Shown one piece after another: positions 23,601-35,964 of a stretch of DNA of 64,000 nucleotides. The stretch spans positions 875,501 to 939,500 of the forward strand of contig CAXIPT010000008.1 in the NCBI GenBank assembly GCA_964030475.1, in the 5' to 3' direction. The position numbers were made by a program, and so were the translations under genes. How positions within the stretch are numbered: the first letter of the stretch is position 1; every line of letters starts with the position of its first letter. The notes below the pieces were generated by a model. It ran no database searches and was not told the origin of the DNA. It saw only the letters and a list, made by a program, of their open reading frames with translations. Source of the stretch: Tethya wilhelma (lineage: Eukaryota > Porifera > Demospongiae > Tethyida > Tethyidae).

Positions 23601-24814
23601 TATCAGTACAGTGAATATAATAATACTAAAGTATTAAAGGGTCTTTATTGATGGAATACATTTCCACCTCACATGCAGTTGTACCACTGGTGTTTGTAAC
23701 AGTTTTGGCCGGTCCCCTCAACAGATACTATTATATTAGCAACGAAGAACCAAAACCCTGCAACACTACCTTAGACAGTGACGAGTCACTCAACAGCACC
23801 TCAAACAGACCTCTTTCTGGATTGTAAGTCTCGTTTGGGTGGCTGTACTTATAGCACAAAATTAATCATTTCTATCCATGCACTCTCCGTTCTAGTTGCC
23901 GTGCCGATGGGCCTCCATTTTGGGTTGGTACTGTTGCTCCTTTTATCATCATATACCTCATTAATTGGATCATGTTCATCCTTATCATGGTCTCGGTCTA
24001 CCAACACGCTAAGAAGAAGCTTAAAAGAGAGGAAAAACAAGATAAAATCAAGTTTTTCAAGCAACAAATCATCGTTGGCTTCGGACTAGCTACCCTGTTC
24101 GGACTTGGTTGGGGACTGGGACTTGCAGCTAGTAGCACAACTGTCTACGGTCTCACCATAACCTTTCAGATCCTCTTCAGCATCTTTGTTGCTTTTCAAG
24201 GGGTGCTGTTCTTTGTCCTTCATGGCATCAAGAAGAAAGAAGCCCGTGACCAATGGAAGACTTGGCTTACAACAATCATACAAAAGCCACTCAGTCTCAG
24301 TGGCATGTCAAAATCAGATTCAAAATCGGATTCAAAAGCAACTCACTCAAAGTACAACACGGTTACTCTAGCAAGAGATTCTACACTTTCACAAAGCATC
24401 ATAACAGATCAGGATCCAGACCCAGACTCAGACATAGACCTAGACCTAGATCCAGTTGTAGGCCCAAACATTGATAAAAAAGGTGGCTCTGAATTTGGTA
24501 AAAAATTGGGGTGGGAATATACAAAAGAAACGTGGAATCCACACTCCATCATAACTGCTCAGGACTCAAAAACTGTTAGCCAGACACCCAATCCACCAAG
24601 AAAAATATCTGTACATGATCAAATGGACAAGCAGTGGTCCAGTGTACCAAACCTTGATAAAATGGATGACTCAGCAGGTGGCTCAAAATCGGGTTGGGAG
24701 TACAATAGAGAGAGCTTGGAGAGCATTTCTGACAAGAGCATTTCTAGTGATCTTTACGACAGTGATCAATTGTTGATCACTACTATAGACCAAGAGGAAG
24801 GAAACAAACACTAG
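17665..24814 (+). CDS. Adhesion-family GPCR with IgGFc-binding-like, Ig, EGF, HRM, GAIN/GPS and 7TM regions
   Basis: Nineteen exons with consistent phases (17665-17728, 18027-19331, 19412-19687, 19802-20164, 20233-20367, 20446-20709, 20770-20843, 21001-21074, 21162-21322, 21482-21750, 21830-21976, 22042-22136, 22205-22673, 22767-22830, 22925-23064, 23138-23265, 23328-23590, 23679-23823, 23896-24814) total 5,355 nt, 1,784 aa. Order: signal peptide; IgGFc-binding-like domain (exon 2, SYASEFFVGFVRVPHN); two Ig domains; EGF (CIEILCQNGGRCVDLHQDFF); Ig; a region I cannot assign; HRM-like Cys/Trp domain (exon 10); GAIN; GPS (CGLWDPES ... WSKDDSVC ... ECSVNTVLL); seven helices with adhesion-class signatures (LLINMSISLMCLYITFLIGE, FFGWTGVEAIYLY, FQGVLFFVLHGI); ~190-aa Ser/Asp-rich tail. 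It acts at the plasma membrane, probably in adhesion sensing (family knowledge). The GPS lacks the His-Leu-Ser/Thr cleavage triad. The gene is convergent with the ATM-like gene, whose nearest exon is 336 bases away. Confidence 0.9.
21361..21415. repeat. Perfect-arm foldback in GPCR intron
   Basis: TAGTCCTAGACCCTG and its exact reverse complement CAGGGTCTAGGACTA flank a 25-base loop, within the intron between exons 9 and 10 of the GPCR gene. Confidence 0.8.
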
Positions 24815-25150
24815 ATACACATACTTAAACAGAAACTTGTATCCATAGTTAGTAGTTCTAACATTAAAGTGCATATTATGTTAGCATCCCTCCAATCCTT
24901 TGTTGTTGCTGCTGTTGAGTTTTACAATAATATGTATTGTGCTATTCAATTTATTATTACTTAAAGTTTGTATTAATTTGTCAGCCAGTTTGATACCCAT
25001 ATAGCAATGTAAGTTGGCTCTTGCTCTCATCTCTAAGAGAGGGACTGTGCATGTATGTAGGTGTTTAATTTAAGCAAATAGCTTTCATGTTTACATTGCT
25101 ACCTGTGTTAAAACTAAGTTTACATACAGAAAAAAACTAGCAGCATACTT
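24815..25150. other. Short convergent spacer
   Basis: Lies between the GPCR stop codon and the last ATM-like exon seen. No exon on either strand; it probably holds the GPCR 3' UTR. Confidence 0.5.
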
Positions 25151-25676
25151 ACTTTCCTTTGCTGAAGGAATGGCAATACACCCAAGATCTTTGGGGCCAA
25201 TTTCTCCCAAGCAACAAGCAACCTGGTCTCTACTTCCAGGGTCACTAGAGCCTTGACACAGAGCAACCAAACCTTGAATCAGCTTCAAGACGTGGGAGCT
25301 TCCATCTTTATGAATGAGTATGTGTTTGCGAAGTGAGTGCATGTGTGGATGTGTGTAAGCACCAAGAAAATGACAAATCAAGCTACTTACCATATTTAAT
25401 CAAGTGGGTCATTTCCTGTCTTGTGTCACGGAGAACACTCCGTAAAAATCTTAACCCTTCTGTTCTTGGTGCCTGAGGGCATACTTGTCCTACAGATAGA
25501 AATCGCCCAATCTCCTCTGAGAGGGAAACTCCGCCCACTTCCTCTCTCAGTTCCACCTGCCGCTGATGGAGTTGAGTGAAAGGCTCAATGTTTGGGAAAG
25601 GATCCAGTTCACTAAGGTGATCGGAAGGAGCACTGGAGAGAAGGAAGGAGAGCAAAGACAAAGCCTGCAGGGAAAA

Positions 25677-25730
<54 letters not shown>

Positions 25731-28700
25731 GTCACATGACACACAACAGATAAGACTTTCTCAGTGATTTACAAACTTGAGAAATAATAATACATCAACT
25801 TGGTATGTTGTTAATAGTACACATACTTGTTTTCCAGTTGTGTCTGTCTCTTGAGCAAAAGGCATCAGGGTTGTAACGATCGTGTGAAGATGTCTGCCTA
25901 GTTCCTGTGGACACACTTCCAATGATGCCTTGCACAGTACCTCAAGAGTCTCACAACAAGGACCAAATAGTTCTCTCTTCATCTTCTCCTTGTTCTTGAT
26001 ATTCGAAAGGATTCTGACCACAGTGTGTGTGATGTCCACGATGAGAAAAGAATAAGTTGTGTGAGAGAGTTCTTTGCAAATGAGCTTCACAAAGAAGTAG
26101 TAGGCCAGGAGGAGGCGACGCTTGCTGAAGACACGATGGCTTGACTCCAGCTTGATGGTGAGAGAGAGGAGAATCTTCTGAATGTGATCCTATTGGCGTG
26201 AGTGTACAGAACACATCTCCTGATAAAATAACTGATAGCAAAATTGATAGAAGAATGCACATACATAATGCTAACATCTGTTCAGTGCATGTAGACAGCT
26301 ACACTTTCCCTCCAATATCCATAGTTACATAAACGTTAAACCAATTCCTTAATACAGTACTTGCTTAAGAAAGATTGTCAGTATAGCAAATAAAAGCTTT
26401 TAAAAAAACATAGTTTGTGCACTTACAAGCATGCAAGAAGTCCTTTACTTAATCACTATACCTTTCTTTTTGACAGCAGTTTCACAAAGGAGCTGCCAAC
26501 AGCAGAGGAGCCATAACAGTTTGGCATGTAGTCCAGAGTGGCCCTCACCACCCAGGAGGAGAAGACAGGAGCACAAGGCTGAGGGTCGGAAGACAGAGTG
26601 TACTTGGCGAGGTGAGTGCCAGCTGTGTGTGGCTCGCACATGCGACTCAAGAGTTCCACTACAAACTCATCGATAGAATATTGAATGGTCTGGGAGACAA
26701 CCTGCACATGTGGAGATGCTCGTGAATATGTCCGTCTCTCTTAACGATATTCATTAAAATGAAACCCACAAGTATTTTGCACAAAAGCCAACCATATATA
26801 TAGCCCAGCACTGAGCTCTCACTTTGTAGTACATTGTTACTGGACAAGTCTCAGTGTGTAATTCCAAAGGAGTGTAAAATCTTTATTTTTTTGGAAGGCT
26901 AGTTGAACTCCTGTGAGCTCAACTACCTGCCCCACCTAATAATTCTCTATACACTGTCTGCAATACATAAAGGCACAGGAATCACTGATTCAATACTAAA
27001 AATACACTGTATTCAAAAGCCAGAGTTCCTAACACAATACTACAAAGACCTCACTCACTTCTTGTGTGAGGTACTCATTGAGCAGGTCATGACTGGCAGC
27101 TGCCTGCTGACGTCGTAGTGTCTCCTGACTCCCCCCGGCTCCCTCCCCCTCTCCCTGTTTGACGTAGCCAGTGAGGATGAGCACCATGGACGTGGGGACG
27201 CTCTCCTTGAGCAGCTGAGGGAGAGGAACACTGAGGACCTCTGATGAAAGGTGCTCCAGTGTGGCCACATCTTGCTTCATGATCAAATAGGGCACAATGT
27301 GATGATGATAGACACTGTAATATGAAATACGTGTGGTAATGGTCGTCAATAAAACAAGTAAAATTCCTTGCTCTTAGATCTTGCAAGTGAGGGTGGATAC
27401 CCTTTACCTAAAGAAGTCTTTGGCTGATTCATACCCCATCAGTGACACTAGTGGGATCTCACTCAGTGCTGCACCCTCCTGCTCCATCCAGCTACTGACC
27501 AGAGTGATCAACATGTCTTCCATGAACCTTCGAGTGTTCTCGTAACCCAGATAGTGAGCAATTTGAAACAATGCCTGAAATAAAAAGGTCATTTTAAACT
27601 GATACAAAGAAGGTTTAGACTACAGCCCATTGAGCTACATTTACTGGATGTATCTTCTAATTGTACTGAAACAGCTTCTTATATCGGTTTTAGTTGACCT
27701 TTTGGTTGGCACACAATACTGCATATGTATAAACTAGGACCTGTTTTGGACAAGATGCTCCACATGGTATCATTGCATGATCTCACCTTTCTGGCAATGT
27801 CCATGTCAATCTGTCCCATCCCTACGGAGTTCATGAGCAAAGAGACCACTTTCCTCTCACAGACAGGAGAGACACACGCCTCGTGCTGAAGGGTGGAGAT
27901 CATACTGGAGACACGGTTTACACTGTCATCCTCAGCACTCAGCTCATCCAGACTCACCTGGGAGATGGACCATAAAAGAAAAATTTACAAGTAAATTTTT
28001 TTGCTGCTGTCTAGAATAATGCAAAGAACCGACCACTTACTGTGACAAGATGGGCCTTATGTAGCATCTTTTCAATAATTTCGTACATTTTCTCCTGTTC
28101 TTTGCAAGATGACAGCATCACATGACTATCACATGATGTAGGGTGTATATTCTCGGCAGTAAAGAGAATTGGGATGGAACCAGCCATGTGCATGCGAACA
28201 CCGTGGTCCACATCGTTCACCATTTGAATCAGAGCATCTCTAAGAGCCAGAGAAGATTCTTCAGGGGAGTCACTCCTCTTTTTCTTTTTCTTGACAGTAA
28301 TGGAAGTCCAGCTACAACTCCTGTCATGTTCAAACAATACTTGTATCAGAACTGCAAGCTTTATTCTCACTGGAGCTGACAGATGGCCATCTTGGTACAA
28401 TGTCCTGCAAAACAGAACAAAACAAAAGAAAACATATTATGACCACAATGCATCAAGTAAATACAGTCTGATTCAACCCAACATTTTATTATGTACATCA
28501 AACTATATTATTCTAACCAGAAGGTGGACAGTATATCTATGCAGTTCTCTCTGGCACAAGATCTATCAACACCATCTTCTTCTTCTCCAACAAGATGAGC
28601 AACTGCCAGTCTGAGGATGGTCAGACTCTCACCATACACAGCCTGGTTCTTGCGATGGGCATTGAGGATGTTGCTATGACAACAGAGAGATCATGTGAGA

Positions 28701-31700
28701 ATCACATGACATTCACAACACACAAGGACTGTACATACCCAAGGACACCGAGGAGCAGTTCCAATGTGTCTACCTTCAGTTTGTCAGGCCCTGACAACAG
28801 TATATGACAGATTCTTGTTATCTGCATGAAAGTACAAAATACTTTAGTCAAAAAAAAAAAAAAACAAGAGACTTAGCTTAATTGCTTCATGTTTTATTAT
28901 TTATGACATACTGTTTGTACTTGAATCGATAACTTTAGGTCATTATCTTCACGGAGCATGCTCAGTATCGCTTCTTCAATGCCCGAAGGTTTGTCACCCC
29001 CCTCCTCAGAGGGACCAACAGTACCATCAGTGGTGTCCAACACTGAAATAGAACTTTGGTACCAATAACACAGAAACTCAGCTGCCTTCAGTTGACAAGC
29101 CGTTTTATCATTCAAGCTAGAAACAGAGAGAATATCACTGGGGCCTATACAGAAAGAGGTAAAGGTTGTTATGATTATTTACAAGAATTAGTCAACATGG
29201 GATGGAGCAGATACATAAGAAAAATCAACTACAACAGTGTGACAAATAGATCACATAGCTTAAAGGAACTGTGTCACTATATAAGCGCTGTTTTCTTAAA
29301 ATGTGTGACGTTTTGTGACATTTTTTGTTGACAAACGCGCAACACACGTACGTACACAAGCAGCTAGTATCCAGAATATGGTACCTAGATCGCGCTAGAA
29401 ACAAAACAAAAAACATCACAAAAGGTCATTAAAGTGATTAACGTCATAAAACGTTAAAAAATAGTAGTTTATATTGTAACACAGTTCCTTTAACAAACAT
29501 ACACATACTCGTCATGAGGGTGACACTGGATTCACTCTGAAGCAGGGGGGAGTTCTCTGAGAGGGCCACGTCCATCTCATCATCGAAGGAGCAGTGGCTG
29601 CCAGCTACACTGGCACTGCGAGAGGCAGACCTGCTTGAACCACCAAAACTGATGGTGCTTCCATTGGTGGTGTGCGGGAGGGAGGAGTGGAGAGTGAGCT
29701 GTCAGTGTGTGTGTGTGTGTGGGCACATACAAGTGCATGTATTGCAAATATACATAAATCAAAAGCCATTGTGGTCACAACCAGTCTGAGGCTCAATCCT
29801 AGGCAGTCTTCAATTTCATGGTAGTGACCAGCAAATGCTCTCTTTACACTTATAGTGAAATTCTGAAGCAATGCCGAATGACACATAAACAGAATAATTT
29901 CAAGCCTCTCACCTTCCCCTTGGCCAACTTCAGTACAACCTCCATCAGTTCAGCTGGCAAAGAAAGCTCACACACTTTCTTCACAACCTGTTTGGCCTTC
30001 TTGGTTGAACCTGGCAGCTGGTGGCTATCATAGTGAGAGAAGTGGACCAATGGCTGCAAATGTTCGAGGGTGGTTCTGGCGGCTTGAAAGTAGAGTGGTC
30101 TCTCCACTTCACGCCACAGGGGGTCTCTCAGCAACTGTGTGACGGCCTTCAACAGTCCTGGAAGTGCTCTAATGACAGGGGTTCTCCTCAATTGGTCGAC
30201 GTGGGTGAATGCCTCGCAGTGACAGAGAAGAAGGAGTGTGTGGAGAATGAGGCAGCAATGGTGGGCCTGGGACTCCATGAGCACCACAAGGTACTGGGAC
30301 CTTTCACGGGCAGACGGGGGCAAATTCTGTGAAGACAAAGACACACACAGGGCGCATGCATGTCAACAATACACAAACAAATGATACTAAATACTCAGCA
30401 AAACAAGCACATGGAGTCAAAGACAGACAGAGAAGTTTTACTCATAAATTATCAAGGTACCTCACCTCCATGTCTGTAGGCTGTAGCAACATTTCAGCAC
30501 GCTTTGCCATCAGCTCCAACAGCAGGTCTTGTAATCCACTGATAGTGCTCTCCCTGAAATAGTACGAACATATAGAAGATGGTAAAATTTGAATCAACAG
30601 CACAAAACAACTCAAACCATGTACGTATGAAACTCAATCATTTCAGTTTCAATATGAGCATGTTGTTGTACCTTGAGAGAGAGAGGAGAGGTACTTTCTG
30701 CTTGTCTAGACACGAGATGGTCACAGGCTGAAGGTAAAAGATTTGAGTACCTCTCTATTACTATACACACTCACACACAATATCATGAATAATACTTGTT
30801 ATTCAGCAAAAAGTTAAACACCAAAGACACAATAACATGTTTGTTCTTTAATCCTCCTCAACATACCACATCAAAAGTTGACTGCAAATAAATGCTCTCC
30901 ACTCGGTTCCAGTGGGGTTCAAAGGTCGTATGGTTCCTAAGGAGATCTGAGCTACCATAGGTGTGACTGGTAGAGCACGACAACGGGCCGGCAAAGGGGT
31001 TGGAGATGGCAGTGGTGTGAGTGGAAGTGTAGCAGGGGTCTAGGAGCTCTCTGGTGTAATCAGCAGGGCTGGGAAGGAAAGAAATATGAAAATTCATTGG
31101 AAAAATCTCGAGATCTAGCTGGGATTCAAACCCATAATTCCTTTGAAGAAAACTCCCTCTATATTACTGGTTTATAGCACATGGTGGAGAGTCAATTTCA
31201 GTCTACATTTGCAAAGAACAATAAACTGAATATTGTTTGAAAGTTCCCATTACACTAGCTACATGATATGGTAAAGTTACAGTCCCATAGGACCATCCCA
31301 TACTTTGATCTTGAAGGTGCTTTTTGAGTGCTTTTCTTATACCCACTGAGGTATTATCAACATTTTCCAGTTAGCAGTTTACAATACGACAACAAAACCT
31401 ACACTATTATAACCATCACAAAGAGAGCTGTCGCCAGGTTTTGAACAAAATTTTAATATCATGAAAACCCAGAGTTACTTTTCTTGAATATAATTATATG
31501 TATGTATGTACAGCCTATACCATGGACATCCTATAGTACTATAGCTGATTCATGGAAACCGTTTGAATAGACCAATTCATACATAATTCAGGAGGTAATT
31601 GAGGCACACAGCTGTTTGTTGGTTGTTGCCTGTCTCAAAAAGTAAACAGTCCGTGGATGGCCACACATAGTGTCACAGTGAGAGAGACACAATTCTCCCA

Positions 31701-32752
31701 GCATCCCAGAAGGTTTGTCAATAACATGAGCTACCGAGAGACACAACAACAAGAAGAAAATGGAAGGTACTCTTCTGGAACATTTTAAAAGTGTACCGCT
31801 AGTCACTTCAAAGTGTACATTAAGAGGGCTTGATTTAATACAACCCCTAGAATACATGTACTGGAATGTGCTGATAAGCACTATTTCATGCTTGATTGCG
31901 AATGGCATTCAATTAAACATGTTCATAGGAAAAAAAATCTCCAAGACAACCAATTGAGTGACCAGTCTCTCACACAAATGAACCTTGCCATACCTATGAG
32001 GAAGGTAGAGATGTCTGAGAAAGGAGACCTGAGCAGAACTGCAGGACCTCTGGGTAAGAGCCACCAGGAGATGAGCAGACAGGGCAGCTGGAGTGCTGAG
32101 AAGAGAACAGAGATATAGTACAGGGCATTGCTTTTTTAATAGGAAGCAAATTTTTTGCGGATTTGGTGAACCTCGAAAATAAAACCACTAATTTCACAGT
32201 GTACTATCACAATGGTGAGCAATACACTTCATGAAAGCCTATTGTCAGCAAATCCGCGAAAATTTGCTCCCCTCAAAAATACCCTACATATATAGCAGTA
32301 TTATTATAATTGAAGACAAATTGACTGGGGGTAGATGACATGGTTGTGGTAATTTATAGCCCAGCTCATCATGTACTTGTAAAAGCACAATCAATACTCC
32401 CACAGCTACAACAATAATTTATGAAAAAGAGGAAAAAATAATTGTAGTAACAACATAGACAAGCAATAACTCTACCTGTTAATGGATTTCATGCTTGCTA
32501 GTGGAATTTGTCCGAACCCTGCAGGCACGAGCCTCCCAATGTTGTGAGTCCCTCCCATTGCTGTGCCAGGTGTGGTCGGTAGGAGGAACTGGAGTAGCTG
32601 CACTCGGAGAGGGTGGGTAGAGTAGACAGGAGGGGTGGATTGGGTCTGAGTGGGTGTGGTGATGGGAGGGGCAAGGGGTGTGGTTAGTTTGGGGTAGAGT
32701 GATTCGGGGAGACATTGGGTGTTGAGAATCGATGCCAGGAAAGATACAATGG

Positions 32753-32793
<41 letters not shown>

Positions 32794-34628
32794 TGTGTGT
32801 GACAAGAACAACACTTGTGTAAATTTCTGAACACTCCAAATAAACTATTCACACAGAGGAACACACACAGACTAGTGTGGACACAGCTACAGTAATTACA
32901 TTATCAATTCACAGCTCATTATACAAACTTGTGTACACAAGCCAAGGGCCTGAAGGGTCACTCACACACACAAACACTTGATAACCCTCTAGTGGGTGAT
33001 TGTGCAATACTTGAGGCAAGGAGATGCAGTTACAAAATCTGCGACCACATCATGGGGTTCACTTGACCCCATATATACGGACACTACACCCCATAGTAAC
33101 AGTGCATTCACGCATGCTGCACTGAAATATTTCAATTTTAACACACACATCCATGCAATTTTTGCAATACCACAGGTGTAGCTCCAAATTTTCGTGGGAC
33201 AAAAAGTTCGTGAAAAGTCTATCTTTGCTGTTTAGAGCTAATTTTTGTGAATCATGATCTCTGAAATTTTACATAGGTTTTCTAAATTTCATGGAGAAAA
33301 TTTTCGTGATATACAGTACAGTCGATAAAACAACAAAATTCACAAAAATATTCTTAGGCCACAGCTATATACGATACACTGCAACGTTACTAGCAGCTCA
33401 AAAAAGGCAAGAAACTACTACAAACACAACTAGCTAATACATGCTTACCTTATGGGCAAGTTGATGGCTGGATTGAAAAGCTTCCAGACTTCCAGTTCAC
33501 ACTTCTCCAGCAGGCCTCTGTCAAGGAGAGATGCCACCAGCTGATAGCCAGGCTCCTCTGCTGTGTGCACACTGAGAGTCCTTGGGAAAATGGAAGGGTA
33601 CAAGGGTTACTACTAAAACACACACACTGCATGACAGCTGCACTTTCAGTGTTGTGACTACAATAGAGATAGAAATATGTGTGCTTGTGTGTGTGTGTGT
33701 GTGTGTGTGTGGAATGGTCATGGAATGGACCAACCACAGTGGTCATCATTCTACTTCCACTTCCTCCCTCATNNNNNNNNNNNNNNNNNNNNNNNNNNNN
33801 NNNNNNNNNNNNNNNNNNNNNNNNNNNNNNNNNNNNNNNNNNNNNNNNNNNNNNNNNNNNNNNNNNNNNNNNNNNNNNNNNNNNNNNNNNNNNNNNNNNN
33901 NNNNNNNNNNNNNNNNNNNNNNNNNNNNNNNNNNNNNNNNNNNNNNNNNNNNNNNNNNNNNNNNNNNNNNNNNNNNNNNNNNNNNNNNNNNNNNNNNNNN
34001 NNNNNNNNNNNNNNNNNNNNNNNNNNNNNNNNNNNNNNNNNNNNNNNNNNNNNNNNNNNNNNNNNNNNNNNNNNNNNNNNNNNNNNNNNNNNNNNNNNNN
34101 NNNNNNNNNNNNNNNNNNNNNNNNNNNNNNNNNNNNNNNNNNNNNNNNNNNNNNNNNNNNNNNNNNNNNNNNNNNNNNNNNNNNNNNNNNNNNNNNNNNN
34201 NNNNNNNNNNNNNNNNNNNNNNNNNNNNNNNNNNNNNNNNNNNNNNNNNNNNNNNNNNNNNNNNNNNNNNNNNNNNNNNNNNNNNNNNNNNNNNNNNNNN
34301 NNNNNNNNNNNNNNNNNNNNNNNNNNNNNNNNNNNNNNNNNNNNNNNNNNNNNNNNNNNNNNNNNNNNNNNNNNNNNNNNNNNNNNNNNNNNNNNNNNNN
34401 NNNNNNNNNNNNNNNNNNNNNNNNNNNNNNNNNNNNNNNNNNNNNNNNNNNNNNNNNNNNNNNNNNNNNNNNNNNNNNNNNNNNNNNNNNNNNNNNNNNN
34501 NNNNNNNNNNNNNNNNNNNNNNNNNNNNNNNNNNNNNNNNNNNNNNNNNNNNNNNNNNNNNNNNNNNNNNNNNNNNNNNNNNNNNNNNNNNNNNNNNNNN
34601 NNNNNNNNNNNNNNNNNNNNNNNNNNNN

Positions 34629-34720
<92 letters not shown>

Positions 34721-35898
34721 CAAACCAGCTAAGCAAACACAAACAAAAATAATTTCACATCACCACCATAATATAGCACAGCACACACAGACACCCACTC
34801 TCTGTATGAATGCACTCAACATGTGCAGTACAAACACAGACACCAGATGGTGACTTTTTCGTGTTTGCTGACTGTTGTACCTCTTTGTCTCTCTGAGCAT
34901 CTTGTGTAGCTGGGAGAGAAGTGGGAGGTAGTCGCTGGTAGGCAGGCTGTCAGGCCACTTGGACACCAGCCACGAGAGCAGCTGTAGCCTGGAGGAGAAA
35001 CAGACAGCAATGGTGGACATCATGCAATGCCAATTTGAATCAATGATAGCCTTGTACCCCGGTCTAAGTTAGGGTAGAAGGCTGACTATAGCAACTTAAT
35101 GTTTATGTTTGTGAGCTAGCACCCTTTCTTCCCTCCATTTAATCCAGTCACAACAACACCAGATATAAAATGCTATCTATTACTTCAATTCCTAGGGGGG
35201 AGGGGGGTTGTACTGGTTAAGTGTTTGGACTTGAAAGAACACAGCAAAGCAGCTGCTCCAATTAAGGTCAAAACCATAAAAAAAAGGTCAAAGGAGTACA
35301 CACCACAGCAGCTAGTAGTACTCTGAACCTCAAGGATACTTTTGTGGATACAGGAAGTGTGCAAATAAAAAACAATTTAAACACCACAATTAATTTAGCA
35401 ACAATAAAACTGTTAACCATGCATGGGAGAGATTGAAGATAAAATGCCTAAAATACCAGACCCTGACCACTGGGGTGACCTATTACATGTGCATGGGTCA
35501 CAGTCACACGCACTGGTGCACCTGCTGTATTATTGGTGCCATGCTCATAATATTCTGGGGTGGGAGACAATTTTATTATTGCTGTGGAGACACGCTTATC
35601 TATTGTCTATCAGTGTTGGTTGTCATGGCAACAATCAATGGAGGGAGGAGAGGCTGTGGGACACTCCTTTATAATTGGCAATGAGCAATGGAATACAAAA
35701 CAAGCCTTTGCATGCCCGGTACTACTGGGTTGTAGAACCAAATCACCCATTAACAATAGAAAACCTCCAACTTATTGAGGTGATTTTAAAAATAAATGAT
35801 TGTTGTTCTTACCATCCCACTAGAGAAGGGTTATCCTTACTGGCATTCAAGGCATCAATGAGGGATGTCCAGCATGACTGAGTCTTGTGCCTCTTGCC

Positions 35899-35964
<66 letters not shown>

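Noticed and set aside
34629..34719. CRISPR-like or tandem gene repeat
   Set aside because: A simple dinucleotide repeat; no spacer structure, and the genome is eukaryotic.
33450..34853. Very long open frames crossing the undetermined bases on both strands
   Set aside because: They consist of N codons and (AC)n repeats; not genes.
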